Source of the DNA: Aliiglaciecola sp. CAU 1673
GTDB lineage: Bacteria; Pseudomonadota; Gammaproteobacteria; Enterobacterales; Alteromonadaceae
Reading direction: 5' to 3'
DNA length: 64,000 nucleotides
Assembly (NCBI RefSeq): GCF_029223185.1
Contig: NZ_JARHUG010000005.1
Location: forward strand, 186,001-250,000
A program made the translations under genes and the position numbers. Numbering within the stretch: the first letter of the stretch is position 1; every line of letters starts with the position of its first letter. Below, piece by piece: positions 53,354 to 63,397 of the stretch. Under the pieces are notes generated by a model. The model was not told the origin of the DNA. It saw nothing but the letters and a program-made list of their open reading frames with translations, and did no database searches.

Positions 53354-53983
53354 ATGGCCCACACCCTTGGCAATCTTTTTATCCTGGCTGCGCCCTCCGG
53401 TGCTGGCAAATCCAGTCTGATTAAGGCGCTGTTGGCGCGTCACCCTAAAACCGATATGCAAGTTTCTGTTTCTCACACTACCCGAGCCCCCAGGCCTGGC
53501 GAGGAAAACGCGGTGCATTATCATTTTGTAGACAAAGATCATTTCAAACAGATGATCGCCGAGGATGCCTTCTTCGAATGGGCTGAAGTCTTTGGTAACT
53601 ACTACGGCACCTCTAAGCAGGCCATTGCCAATACCCTGGAGCAAGGCGTTGACGTATTTCTGGATATCGACTGGCAGGGCGCCCGTCAGGTCAAAGCCTT
53701 GCTACCCGACACCAACACCATTTTTATCGCCCCCCCTTCCAGGGAAGAGCTGCGTCGTCGTTTACACCAACGCCAGCAGGATTCCGAAGAGGTGATTAAT
53801 CAGCGCATGGAGAAAGCCAAGGACGAAATCTCCCACTATCAGGAATTTGATTACGTCGTGGTCAATGAAGATTTTGAACAGGCCCTGGCCGAAATTGAAT
53901 CCATTGTGCTGAGCCAACGACTACGCCTGAGCCGACAAAGCAAACGCCATCAGGCATTATTTGCCGAACTTTTGCGTGATTAG
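53354..53983 (+). CDS. gmk: Guanylate kinase
   Basis: A 209-residue kinase converting GMP to GDP. P-loop [14 protein letters not shown] at 11-24, the GMP-binding [12 protein letters not shown], and the [13 protein letters not shown] region are all present. Its length equals the E. coli enzyme (207) closely. It is the first of the gmk-rpoZ-spoT run, 78 bp ahead of rpoZ. Confidence 0.97.
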   Translation: MAHTLGNLFILAAPSGAGKSSLIKALLARHPKTDMQVSVSHTTRAPRPGEENAVHYHFVDKDHFKQMIAEDAFFEWAEVFGNYYGTSKQAIANTLEQGVDVFLDIDWQGARQVKALLPDTNTIFIAPPSREELRRRLHQRQQDSEEVINQRMEKAKDEISHYQEFDYVVVNEDFEQALAEIESIVLSQRLRLSRQSKRHQALFAELLRD

Positions 53984-54061
53984 CTCAAAGTTCGGTCTTT
54001 GCACAAACCACAAAACCCAGTAAACTATGCGACCTTTTTGTAATTGCCCACGGAGTAATAC

Positions 54062-54340
54062 ATGGCCCGCGTAACAGTAGAAGACGCAGTAGATAAGATT
54101 GGCAACCGTTTTGACCTGGTACTGGTCGCCGCTCGCCGTGCGCGCCAAATTGCCATCGAAGGCAAAGACCCCAAAGTTTCCCCTGACAATGACAAGCCAA
54201 CGGTAATCGCCCTGCGCGAAATCGAAAAGGGCCTGGTCACTGTTGACAGCATGGACGCCGATGATGCGCGCGCCCAGGAAGAGCAGGAGCGTGCCGAATT
54301 CGCTTCTGTGGCCAATATCCTTTCCGGCCACCACGAATAA
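54062..54340 (+). CDS. rpoZ: RNA polymerase omega subunit
   Basis: A 92-residue omega subunit ([19 protein letters not shown], then AARRARQI) that helps assemble RNA polymerase and forms part of the ppGpp-binding site. GGAG lies 8 nt before the ATG. The size matches the E. coli protein (91). Confidence 0.97.
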   Translation: MARVTVEDAVDKIGNRFDLVLVAARRARQIAIEGKDPKVSPDNDKPTVIALREIEKGLVTVDSMDADDARAQEEQERAEFASVANILSGHHE

Positions 54341-54349
54341 GCTTTTTCG

Positions 54350-54370
54350 ACGGCCGGCAAAGCTGGCCGT
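54350..54370 (+). terminator. Attenuator-like hairpin between rpoZ and spoT
   Basis: ACGGCCGGC-AAA-GCTGGCCGT forms a 9-bp stem with one G-T pair, followed by a T/C-rich rather than pure T run. It could reduce, not stop, transcription into spoT. Confidence 0.5.
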
Positions 54371-54433
54371 TGCTTCCTCTTAAAATCTCCGTATCCTAAC
54401 TTCAGTTAATCCTTTTTTTAGCGCTGAGTACTG

Positions 54434-56551
54434 GTGTATCTGTTTGAAGGCCTGAAACAGAAAGTTAGTGAATATCTGCCCCCTGAACAGGTTGCAGACA
54501 TCCAGCGTGCCTATGTGGTAGCCCATGCCGCCCATGACGGGCAGATGCGCTCAAGCGGCGATCCTTATATTACTCACCCGGTAGCAGTTGCCGGGATCCT
54601 CGCCGATATGCGCCTGGACCACGAAACCCTGATGTCTGCCCTGCTGCATGACGTAATCGAAGACACCCCGGTTTCTAAAGAAGAACTCTTAGAGAAATTT
54701 GGTGAGTCGGTCTCGGATCTGGTCGAAGGGGTGAGTAAGCTGGATAAAATCCAGTTTCGCAGCAAGAAAGAGGCGCAGGCGGAAAACTTCCGTAAGATGA
54801 TCATGGCCATGGTGCAGGATATCCGGGTCATTCTGATTAAACTTGCAGACCGCACTCATAATATGCGCACCCTCGGCTCCCTGCGTCCCGACAAGCGCCG
54901 GCGGATAGCCCGGGAAACCCTGGAAATCTATGCCCCCATTGCCCATCGTCTGGGTATCCATGACATTAAAAATGAACTGGAAGATTTAGGCTTTCAGGCC
55001 ATGTATCCGATGCGCTACCGGGCGCTCAAATCCGCCGTCAAGCAGGCCCGCGGCAACCGTAAAGAAATCATTGAAAATACCCAGCGGGAGATTGAATCCC
55101 GTCTTGAGGAATCCGGCCTTGCCGCTGAGGTCAGCGGCCGCGAAAAGCACTTGTACTCCATCTATCGCAAGATGAAAAACAAAGAGCTGATGTTCAACGA
55201 AGTAATGGACATCTACGCCTTCCGCCTGATTGTGCCGGAAATCGACCACTGCTATCGCGCCTTGGGCGCCATGCACGGACTGTACAAACCCATTGAGGGC
55301 CGCTTTAAGGACTATATCGCCATACCCCGTACCAACGGTTATCAGTCGCTGCATACTTCGTTAGTCGGTCCCCATGGTATTCCGGTGGAAATCCAGATCC
55401 GTACCCTGGAGATGGATCATATGGCCGATAAAGGGGTGGCGGCGCACTGGCTGTATAAGCAACCGGGCGAAACCAAAGGCACAACCGCCCAGGTTCGGGC
55501 GCGTAAGTGGATGCAGTCTTTGCTGGAATTGCAGCACAGCGCCAGCTCCTCGGTGGAATTTATCGAAAACGTTAAAACCGATCTTTTCCCCGAAGAAATT
55601 TACGTTTTTACACCAGATGGCCGCATTGTCGAGCTGCCCATGGGTGCCACGGCGGTGGATTTTGCCTATGCAGTACACTCGGATATCGGAAATTCTTGCG
55701 TTGGCGTGCGTGTAGACAGGCGCAATTATTCCCTCAATCGTCCCCTGGAAAATGGGCAGACGGTAGAAATCATTACCTCACCCAGAGCCAAGCCTAATGC
55801 CAGTTGGCTTAACTTTGTGGTCAGCGCCAAGGCGCGCTCCCATATTCGCCAATACCTGAAGAAACAGCGCTCCGAAGAAGCCATTAATATGGGTAACCGT
55901 CTGCTACGTCATGCCTTAGGTAACGTGAAACTGGATGACATTCCGGAAGCAGATATCGAGCGAGTGGTGCGCGAAACCAAGCACGATAACTTCTATTCGT
56001 TGCTGGCCGATATTGGTCTGGGTAATGAATTATCCGCTATTGTCGCCCGCCGTTTGCTGGGTGAATCGGATACCGATGTGTCCGATAAGCGCAAGGTTGC
56101 CATTCGCGGCACCGAGGGGCTATTGGTCAGCTATGGTCGCTGCTGCCATCCCATCCCCGGCGATGAAATTATTGCCGTACTGAGCCCGGGTAAGGGCATG
56201 GTGATCCACCAAAGCGGCTGTCGTAATATTCGCAAGCTGTCCAAGGATGAGCCGCATCGTGTACTGCCGATGAATTGGGAAGCAGACGCTCAGGGCGAGT
56301 TTAAAGCATCACTGCGGGTGGAGCTGGTAAACCGTCAGGGTACCCTGGCTAAGCTGACCGGTGCTATCAGCGCCGCGGAATCGGATATCATCAGCCTGCA
56401 AACCGAAGAAAAAGAAAGCAACATTTACTATATTGATCTGGAAGTTACGACCAGTAATCGTATTCATCTGGCCAATATCATGCGTCGCGTACGAGCCATG
56501 CCCGAAGTGCAAAAAGTGTCTCGTCACAGCCAGTCTAAACAACATCCCTGA
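54434..56551 (+). CDS. spoT: SpoT, bifunctional ppGpp synthetase/hydrolase
   Basis: A 705-residue stringent-response enzyme with a GTG start (MYLFEGL). The N-terminal HD hydrolase is intact (LLHDVIEDTPV at about 74-84), the synthetase domain has RFKDYIAIP, the RXKD form found in bifunctional SpoT rather than RelA, and NGYQSLHTS. TGS (FTPDGRIVELP) and C-terminal ACT domains follow. It lies with rpoZ, whose product is part of the ppGpp target. Confidence 0.96.
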   Translation: MYLFEGLKQKVSEYLPPEQVADIQRAYVVAHAAHDGQMRSSGDPYITHPVAVAGILADMRLDHETLMSALLHDVIEDTPVSKEELLEKFGESVSDLVEGVSKLDKIQFRSKKEAQAENFRKMIMAMVQDIRVILIKLADRTHNMRTLGSLRPDKRRRIARETLEIYAPIAHRLGIHDIKNELEDLGFQAMYPMRYRALKSAVKQARGNRKEIIENTQREIESRLEESGLAAEVSGREKHLYSIYRKMKNKELMFNEVMDIYAFRLIVPEIDHCYRALGAMHGLYKPIEGRFKDYIAIPRTNGYQSLHTSLVGPHGIPVEIQIRTLEMDHMADKGVAAHWLYKQPGETKGTTAQVRARKWMQSLLELQHSASSSVEFIENVKTDLFPEEIYVFTPDGRIVELPMGATAVDFAYAVHSDIGNSCVGVRVDRRNYSLNRPLENGQTVEIITSPRAKPNASWLNFVVSAKARSHIRQYLKKQRSEEAINMGNRLLRHALGNVKLDDIPEADIERVVRETKHDNFYSLLADIGLGNELSAIVARRLLGESDTDVSDKRKVAIRGTEGLLVSYGRCCHPIPGDEIIAVLSPGKGMVIHQSGCRNIRKLSKDEPHRVLPMNWEADAQGEFKASLRVELVNRQGTLAKLTGAISAAESDIISLQTEEKESNIYYIDLEVTTSNRIHLANIMRRVRAMPEVQKVSRHSQSKQHP

Positions 56552-56566
56552 TAAGGATTATTTATT

Positions 56567-56953
56567 ATGTCTAAGTCCGTTATTAATACTGACAGGGCCC
56601 CCAAGGCTATTGGAACTTACAGCCAAGCCGTGAAATCCGGCACCACTGTGTATTTGTCTGGCCAGATCCCACTGGTTCCGGAAACCATGGAAATGGTGTC
56701 TCAGGAGTTTTCTGCTCAGGCCGTGCAGGTATTTGAAAATCTGAAGGCAGTGTGTGAAGCAGCCGGTGGCAGCACCAACGATCTGACCAAGGTCAATATT
56801 TATATGACCGACCTCAGCAACTTCGCCAAGGTCAACGAGATCATGAGCCAGTATTTCAAGCAGCCTTACCCTGCCCGCGCCGCAATTGGAGTTAAAGAAC
56901 TGCCCAAAGGCGCCCAAATTGAAATCGACGGCATAATGGAATTACCTGAGTAA
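56567..56953 (+). CDS. ridA: RidA enamine/imine deaminase
   Basis: A 128-residue RidA (YjgF) protein that hydrolyses reactive 2-aminoacrylate and other imines. [10 protein letters not shown], the substrate-binding Arg in [11 protein letters not shown], and VEIDGIM-like [12 protein letters not shown] are seen. It lies 15 bp after spoT, a place common in marine gammaproteobacteria but not in E. coli. Confidence 0.95.
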   Translation: MSKSVINTDRAPKAIGTYSQAVKSGTTVYLSGQIPLVPETMEMVSQEFSAQAVQVFENLKAVCEAAGGSTNDLTKVNIYMTDLSNFAKVNEIMSQYFKQPYPARAAIGVKELPKGAQIEIDGIMELPE

Positions 56954-56965
56954 AGGTATCCGTTG

Positions 56966-57733
56966 ATGACCCCCGAGCGTTATCAGCGCATCCGTAAAAT
57001 GCTGAACTTGCGCCAGCCAGACCTGACCGTCTGTATGGAGCAAGTGCATAAAACCCACAATCTGTCGGCTATTGTGCGCAGTGCCGATGCGGTGGGCATT
57101 CATCGGGTGCACCTGATCTGGGCAGAAGATGCCAAAGGCGTGTTTGAACATCATCCACGCCTGAGTGCACAGGATCAGGAAACGGCACTGGCCCCGCGAA
57201 TCCGCCGGGGCACCTCCATGGGCAGCCAAAACTGGCTGCGTCTTCGCCCGCATCTGAATACGCAGGAGGCGGTGCAGGATTTGAAATCCCAGGGGATGCA
57301 GGTGCTGGTCGCACACCTTTCTGATAAGGCCGTGGATTTTCGCGATATAGACTATACCCAACCCACCGCCGTGCTTTTCGGTCAGGAAAAATATGGCGCT
57401 ACCGAGGAAGCGGTTGCCCTGGCCGACCAGGAAATCATGATCCCGATGATGGGCATGGTACAGTCCCTGAACGTATCGGTGGCGGCGGCGTTGGTGCTTT
57501 ATGAAGCCCAGCGTCAACGTCAGGAAGCCGGGCTGTATGACCCAAACCGTCAACATCAACGCCTGGATGAGCAGGAATGCCAGCGTATGTTGTTTGAATG
57601 CGGTTATCCGGAGTTACAGGCCATGTGCCTGCGCAAAGGACTAGGTTATCCCTATATTGATGAACAAGGGCAAATCCAGGCCGACGACCAATGGTGGCAA
57701 GTGATGCGGCAGGAAGATACTGTTACCTCCTGA
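56966..57733 (+). CDS. trmH: tRNA (guanosine(18)-2'-O)-methyltransferase TrmH
   Basis: A 255-residue SPOUT methyltransferase for G18 of tRNA. Three knot motifs are present: NLSAIVRSADAVG, FGQEKYGATEEA and MVQSLNVSVAAAL. The ATG at 56966 is preferred to the TTG before it. It is 12 bp past ridA. The C-terminal 50 residues exceed the E. coli protein slightly. Confidence 0.94.
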   Translation: MTPERYQRIRKMLNLRQPDLTVCMEQVHKTHNLSAIVRSADAVGIHRVHLIWAEDAKGVFEHHPRLSAQDQETALAPRIRRGTSMGSQNWLRLRPHLNTQEAVQDLKSQGMQVLVAHLSDKAVDFRDIDYTQPTAVLFGQEKYGATEEAVALADQEIMIPMMGMVQSLNVSVAAALVLYEAQRQRQEAGLYDPNRQHQRLDEQECQRMLFECGYPELQAMCLRKGLGYPYIDEQGQIQADDQWWQVMRQEDTVTS

Positions 57734-57905
57734 TCAAATATTGCCCTTACAGAACTGATAGTCACCAGTCCTGTGAAGGGTGTCAATTTCTGTCCAATAA
57801 CCTGAACAATATCGAGCCCATGGTTCTTTTTGGTTCACTTCCATTTATTTGCTATCGATAAAAGAATGGCTAACTTTAAATCGCTCTGTGTCATCAAGGA
57901 CTTGC

Positions 57906-59789
57906 ATGAGACCCGCTGGCCAACCTTTTAAATTATTCTCGCCTTATACGCCATCCCATCTGTTAATCATTGCTTGTAGTTTACTTTTGCTGTCCTGCGG
58001 CGGAGGCAGTGCCAATCCCCAAGCCACCGCTCCCCCTCCTGTAGTTGCCCCGCCTCCGGCTAATACAGCACCGGTGGCATCAGCCGGGGAGGCGCAGACC
58101 GTAACTGAAAACACTGAGGTGCAGTTATCGGGAAGTGGTACCGACTCAGATGGCGCCATTTCTGTTTATTTATGGCAACAAGTTGACGGCATTGCCGTCA
58201 GCATAAGCAATGCCGATCAGCCTGTTGCTACGTTCAAGGCACCACCGGCACTGGAACCTTTGACACTAACCTTTGAACTGAAGGTTACCGACGACTTCGG
58301 CGACTCTCATACCGATATCACAGTCGTCAGGGTCACCCCCTATCAGAGTCTGACCTGGGAGCCTTCTTCGAATACCCGATGTACTCATGACCAGAATATC
58401 TCTCCGGTTGCACCTAATGTTGCCAATGTATTGACCAATGTAGGCGAGAGAATGTTCGAACCCTCCATTATCTTCTCTGACCAAACCTTTACTTGGTATA
58501 GCCGCCATGAAGCGGGCCCGGCCAGCATGGAATTGGAAACTCTTCAGTATGGTGGATTCTTATCTGTTGATGGTGAAGAACCCAAAACAGCCTATGACGA
58601 TGGCACCCATGGAGATCAAACACCTGGCGATGGCATCTTTACTCGCGCCTGCTTGTATGTCGGTGAAGACTTTTTGGCAGGTAAAGACTTCAGGGAAGCC
58701 AGTAATTTATGGATCATTAGCAATACTTTCAGAGGCACTGACTCCGCTGTGGAGCTGACCCCAAATGTCCGCGCCAATGACAGCGGGTTCTTTATTGCTC
58801 TCGGGGCACAATATGACATTCGTTACCAGTCCAACTGGTTACTACATTCGCCAGAATTCTGTGGTGCCTGTGAAATAGCCTGGCAGCTAGCCGGAGACGT
58901 ATTTGATTTTTTTGCAGTTACTCCGCGGGATCCTGTGGGTGGCGCCGGTTATGTGAGGGTGCATGACAACATTGAGGGAACCGGTTTTACACCACCATGC
59001 GCTAACAATGCTTATTGCTATCCCATTATCGATGGTAATGAGCATCAGAAACTGAGCGGCATTATCTGGAGCGGCTGGCCTGGCATAGAGGCAATGAACC
59101 ATGAACTAGGCCATGGCTTACTGGGTGTCGGAGCCAAAGATTTTCCCGCCGCTGGCACCGGTGCCTGGAATTCCGGTGATGGAATGCATCACGATGCCGA
59201 CATCACCGTTAATGGCGAACTCTCTGGTCCTTTCTGGGATCCTGATCGCGGCTGGCCCCACTCTGTATTGCTGGTAGACAGTCTTGGGCAGCGCTCTGAA
59301 ACCTATTTAATAAGGGATGAACAAGGCCAATTTCGACTCCGCAAAATGGACGACCAGTTTAAAGTCTGGGATGACATTTTGTTATATATGATGGGGCTGC
59401 TGACAAAAGAACAAGTAACCAAAACCTATTACAAACTGGTCAATCCCGAGTTGACCGGCTGTGTGTCGGAAGAACTTCACTTAGTTTGTACTAATGATTT
59501 AGTAACGGCAGAGCAAATTATCCCCTTTACCATCGACGATTTTACTGCACGATTCGGCACCTGGACTGCCCCTGATTTTTACCAGCCAACAGCACTGACA
59601 TTAGGTGTGCTAAATATCAGTGACAGACCACATACTAACGCCGAAATCGTCTGGTTTAGCCGCGTCTACAGAGAGTTTGCCGTTGAAACGCCATCTTCCA
59701 CATCCTGGAGCACGGGAACCGCTTGGAGCAAAGCAACACGGGGCCTCTCCAACATCAGAATTAATGCGCTAGAGATGACGCAACGATAA
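57906..59789 (+). CDS. Lipoprotein with PKD/REJ-like domain and HExxH zincin motif
   Basis: A 627-residue protein from the ATG at 57906 (AAGGA site). A lipobox LLLSCGGG gives an outer-membrane lipoprotein, followed by a proline-rich linker. An Ig-like PKD/REJ domain spans about 50-150 (VASAGEAQTVTENTEVQLSG). A C-terminal domain of about 450 residues contains NHELGHGLLG, an HExxH zinc-protease site, at about residue 400, and several Cys. It is probably a surface metalloprotease, but the third ligand is not identifiable. It interrupts the trmH-recG order. Confidence 0.72.
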   Translation: MRPAGQPFKLFSPYTPSHLLIIACSLLLLSCGGGSANPQATAPPPVVAPPPANTAPVASAGEAQTVTENTEVQLSGSGTDSDGAISVYLWQQVDGIAVSISNADQPVATFKAPPALEPLTLTFELKVTDDFGDSHTDITVVRVTPYQSLTWEPSSNTRCTHDQNISPVAPNVANVLTNVGERMFEPSIIFSDQTFTWYSRHEAGPASMELETLQYGGFLSVDGEEPKTAYDDGTHGDQTPGDGIFTRACLYVGEDFLAGKDFREASNLWIISNTFRGTDSAVELTPNVRANDSGFFIALGAQYDIRYQSNWLLHSPEFCGACEIAWQLAGDVFDFFAVTPRDPVGGAGYVRVHDNIEGTGFTPPCANNAYCYPIIDGNEHQKLSGIIWSGWPGIEAMNHELGHGLLGVGAKDFPAAGTGAWNSGDGMHHDADITVNGELSGPFWDPDRGWPHSVLLVDSLGQRSETYLIRDEQGQFRLRKMDDQFKVWDDILLYMMGLLTKEQVTKTYYKLVNPELTGCVSEELHLVCTNDLVTAEQIIPFTIDDFTARFGTWTAPDFYQPTALTLGVLNISDRPHTNAEIVWFSRVYREFAVETPSSTSWSTGTAWSKATRGLSNIRINALEMTQR

Positions 59790-59862
59790 ACTTATCGCCT
59801 TTTTTGATGGCACTCCGCATTTCTCCAAGCTGATAGAGAAATTCAGTACTAGCGCCTTGAGC

Positions 59863-60504
59863 TTAGGGGGATTGCCTGAATTGCTCGTAACGATTCTGGG
59901 CCTGACCTATATCGACCTCCATCATCGCCAGAGTGGCATTTAGCTCGGTCATTTCCAAATTCAACGACGTTACTTCTTCCAACAGAACCTTGCGCTGCTG
60001 ACTGGTGCTGGCATCAGCGATGATTAAGGCCTCTTTTTCCTTTATCAATGCCTTTACTTCCTCAAGGCGTTTAGCCGCGTCATTTTTTGCGTCTTGTAGT
60101 TTGCGGATTTCGCTAAGGTGTTGATAAGCAACGGCACCGCGCTGGAATCCCTGGACAAACAGCGGGTAGTCCGCCTGAGTACAGACCTGATTGTAGGCGC
60201 CACCGCTCTCCGCCAGTCGGTAGCCATTGTCGTAATTACAGTACTCTTTGAGGCCCTTGGCATGCCCTTTTTGATAAGCCGCCAGATCGGGGGCAATCCC
60301 ATATTCCGCGCAGGCTTTACGATGCTCTCCCACAAAGGAGGCGGGTTTTCCACTGGCACCATCTTCCATGCCAATGATTTGCCAGTCTGCGGTTTGGCAT
60401 TCTTGTTTACTCAGTGTGGCGCACCCTGACATCGTGACAACAATTGTTATCGCCAATACCGATCTGACTCCCCTTACAACCTTCATAACGCACACCTTTT
60501 TCAT
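59863..60504 (-). CDS. DUF2799-like lipoprotein
   Basis: A 213-residue lipoprotein (lipobox TMSGCATL, Cys at about 28) with a Cys-containing YCNYDNGYRLAESGG core repeated as GxxxG-type segments, and a C-terminal coiled coil (about 130-205). The pattern matches DUF2799. The second ATG (seventh codon) may be the true start. Function unknown; it is opposite in strand to its neighbours. Confidence 0.78.
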   Translation of the reverse strand: MKKVCVMKVVRGVRSVLAITIVVTMSGCATLSKQECQTADWQIIGMEDGASGKPASFVGEHRKACAEYGIAPDLAAYQKGHAKGLKEYCNYDNGYRLAESGGAYNQVCTQADYPLFVQGFQRGAVAYQHLSEIRKLQDAKNDAAKRLEEVKALIKEKEALIIADASTSQQRKVLLEEVTSLNLEMTELNATLAMMEVDIGQAQNRYEQFRQSP

Positions 60505-60632
60505 TGCTTTATGGGCGATTTGAGCACAAATAGCGGTTCGATAATATCCCCAAAGAGTATCTCGCCGAACGTGAAAGAATTTGTGCCAGCATAAGGTCTT
60601 AGAAGCTTCAGTTACTTTTTAGGGGAAGCCAT

Positions 60633-61262
60633 ATGTTGTTACGTTCACTGTCTTTTATTTGTCTGTTTTTAACGCTCAGTACCCAGGCGTTGGACAGAAG
60701 CCAAATAGCCGCCGATGCCGAGTCTGTCACACCGCTATTAAATGGCCAGATGGTGCCCGATGTGACACTGCAAAGCCCGCAGGGTAAGCCGGTTAAACTG
60801 CTTGAACTCATCGCCCAAAAACCGACCGTTATTCTTTTCTACCGGGGAGGCTGGTGTCCTTACTGTAATGCCCAACTGGCCGGTTTTCAGGAGGTCGAAA
60901 AGAAACTGATTGCGATGGGTTATCAGATCCTGGCCATATCACCAGAAACCCCTGCGCGCTTGATGGAACAGAAATTCGATACCGACTACAAGGTGACACA
61001 ACTCTCTGATGTGCAACTTGAAGCCACCCGCGAGTTTGGCATTGGCTTTTTCTTAGATGACAACACCGCGAGTCGCTACCGCGGTAAGATGGGCGAAGTG
61101 TTTGCCAGCCTACCCGGAGACGAACGCATTGTGCTGCCGGTACCTGCCGCCTATATCGTGGATACGAGCGGACTGATTCAATTTCAATATGTAAATCCTA
61201 ACTACAAAGTCAGGGTTAATCCCGAGCTGATGGTGCATGCCGCCAGAATGGCGCTCGAATGA
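60633..61262 (+). CDS. Exported peroxiredoxin-like AhpC/TSA protein
   Basis: A 209-residue thioredoxin-fold protein with a signal peptide (residues 1-19) and the GGWCPYCNAQL redox site at about 70-80, which keeps two Cys in a CxxC arrangement. It resembles the AhpC/TSA-type periplasmic redox proteins. It probably reduces peroxides or disulfides in the periplasm. It precedes recG by 59 bp. Confidence 0.85.
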   Translation: MLLRSLSFICLFLTLSTQALDRSQIAADAESVTPLLNGQMVPDVTLQSPQGKPVKLLELIAQKPTVILFYRGGWCPYCNAQLAGFQEVEKKLIAMGYQILAISPETPARLMEQKFDTDYKVTQLSDVQLEATREFGIGFFLDDNTASRYRGKMGEVFASLPGDERIVLPVPAAYIVDTSGLIQFQYVNPNYKVRVNPELMVHAARMALE

Positions 61263-61321
61263 TGGGGATTGCCCGCTTTTAGGGTATGATTGGGTCAGAG
61301 AATGATTAGTCTGAACACTCA

Positions 61322-63397
61322 ATGCAATCACTGGCCCACACCAGGGTAACGGAACTTAAAGGGGTCGGCAGCAAAGTTGCCGACAAGCTGCAGAAGCTGG
61401 GCCTGGTCACCATACAGGACCTGCTTTTCCATCTGCCCCTTCGTTATGAGGACCGCACCCGCATCTATCCGATAACTGACTTGCTACCCGGTATGCATGC
61501 CAGTATTGAGGGGCAGATCATGGGTGCCGATGTGCTGTTCGGTAAAAAACGTATGCTCACCGTGAGGGTGGCCGACGGCAGCGGCAGTATCACCCTGCGC
61601 TTTTTCCATTTCAATGCGGCGCAAAAAAACGCGCTGGAAAAGGGCCTGGCTATCCGCTGTTTTGGTGAAGTGCGCAGGGGCAAGTACGGCCTGGAAATGA
61701 TGCACCCAGAGTACCGGCTGCAAAAAGATGGCAGCGGTCAGGAAGTGCAGGATGTGTACACACCCATCTACCCCACCACTGAAGGCTTAAAGCAACTGAG
61801 TCTGCGCAGCCTGACCGAACAATCGTTGGAACGGCTCAAGCGGGGCGGCCTGGCTGAGCTATTGCCGGACGGTTTGTATAACAATCAAATCAGCCTTGCC
61901 GATGCCTTGTTGCTGGTCCATCGCCCGGGGCCTGATGTGAGTCTGGCACTGTTGGAAAAAGGCGAACATCCGGCGCAACAGCGCCTGATCCTAGAAGAGC
62001 TGCTGGCGCATCACTTAAGCGTGCTCAAGGTACGCGAAAGTGCCCAGGCCCAACCTGCACTGGCGATGCAAGCGGATGAATCGCTGCTACAACGTTTCCT
62101 CTGTAATCTGCCCTTTGCGCCTACCGGCGCGCAGCAGCGGGTCACCATGGATATCCAGCAGGATCTGGCTAAACCCAAGCCGATGATGCGCCTGGTGCAA
62201 GGCGATGTGGGCTCAGGTAAAACCCTGGTGGCGGCATTGGCGGCACTAACCGCCATCGGCAACGGCTATCAGGTGGCGATGATGGCCCCCACCGAGCTAC
62301 TGGCAGAACAACATGCCAATAACTTTCGCCAATGGCTGGCCCCCTTAGAGATAGAGGTGGGTTGGCTGGCCGGCAAGCTGAAAGGCAAAGCCAGGGAAGC
62401 ATTACTGGCGCGCTTGCAAGAGGGCGAAATTCAGATGTTGGTGGGCACTCACGCGCTATTTCAGGAACAGGTCCAGTTCAAGAAGTTGGCCCTGGTGATT
62501 ATCGATGAGCAGCACCGGTTCGGGGTGCATCAACGCCTGGCGCTGCGCGAGAAAGGCCAGCATCAGGATCTGGCGCCGCACCAATTGATTATGACGGCCA
62601 CCCCTATTCCCCGCACTTTGGCAATGACCGCCTATGCTGACCTGGATACCTCAGTTATTGACGAGCTTCCCCCTGGCCGCACACCGGTTAAAACCGTGGT
62701 TATCCCTGATAGCCGGCGCGATGAAGTGGTGGCCAGAGTGCGCCATGCCTGCGCCGAAGAGGGTCGCCAGGTGTATTGGGTCTGTACCTTGATTGAAGAA
62801 TCTGAAGTCTTGGAATGCCAGGCCGCGCAGGATACCGCCGAGGCGTTGGCAATGGCCTTACCTGAACTGCGGGTTGGGCTGGTACATGGGCGCTTAAAAG
62901 GCCCGGAGAAACAGGCGGTGATGGCGGCGTTTAAAGCCGGAGAACTGGATCTATTAGTGGCGACCACCGTAATAGAAGTGGGCGTGGATGTGCCGAATGC
63001 CAGTTTGATGATTATCGAAAACCCTGAACGACTGGGCCTGGCTCAGTTACATCAGCTACGCGGGCGGGTAGGACGGGGCTCGGTGGAAAGCCATTGTGTG
63101 CTGATGTACCAAAGCCCGCTTTCTAAAACGGCGAGTAAACGCCTTTCGGTATTACGTGAAAGCAGTGATGGTTTTTATATCGCGCAGCGCGATTTGGAAA
63201 TCCGCGGTCCAGGTGAACTGCTGGGCACCAAACAGACCGGCCTGGCCGATTTGAAAATTGCCGATCTGGTGCGCGATGCCCATCTTATTCCTCAGGTACA
63301 ACAGCTTGCCCAACATCTGTGGCAGCGCCATCCCGCCAATGCGCAGGCCGTCATCAATCGCTGGCTGGCCCATAAACAAGCATACGGTAACGCCTGA
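61322..63397 (+). CDS. recG: ATP-dependent DNA helicase RecG
   Basis: A 691-residue helicase (E. coli 693) that remodels stalled forks. The N-terminal wedge with OB-fold ([15 protein letters not shown]) is followed by Walker [28 protein letters not shown], and the motif [11 protein letters not shown]. Its TGA overlaps the rsmJ ATG. Confidence 0.96.
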   Translation: MQSLAHTRVTELKGVGSKVADKLQKLGLVTIQDLLFHLPLRYEDRTRIYPITDLLPGMHASIEGQIMGADVLFGKKRMLTVRVADGSGSITLRFFHFNAAQKNALEKGLAIRCFGEVRRGKYGLEMMHPEYRLQKDGSGQEVQDVYTPIYPTTEGLKQLSLRSLTEQSLERLKRGGLAELLPDGLYNNQISLADALLLVHRPGPDVSLALLEKGEHPAQQRLILEELLAHHLSVLKVRESAQAQPALAMQADESLLQRFLCNLPFAPTGAQQRVTMDIQQDLAKPKPMMRLVQGDVGSGKTLVAALAALTAIGNGYQVAMMAPTELLAEQHANNFRQWLAPLEIEVGWLAGKLKGKAREALLARLQEGEIQMLVGTHALFQEQVQFKKLALVIIDEQHRFGVHQRLALREKGQHQDLAPHQLIMTATPIPRTLAMTAYADLDTSVIDELPPGRTPVKTVVIPDSRRDEVVARVRHACAEEGRQVYWVCTLIEESEVLECQAAQDTAEALAMALPELRVGLVHGRLKGPEKQAVMAAFKAGELDLLVATTVIEVGVDVPNASLMIIENPERLGLAQLHQLRGRVGRGSVESHCVLMYQSPLSKTASKRLSVLRESSDGFYIAQRDLEIRGPGELLGTKQTGLADLKIADLVRDAHLIPQVQQLAQHLWQRHPANAQAVINRWLAHKQAYGNA

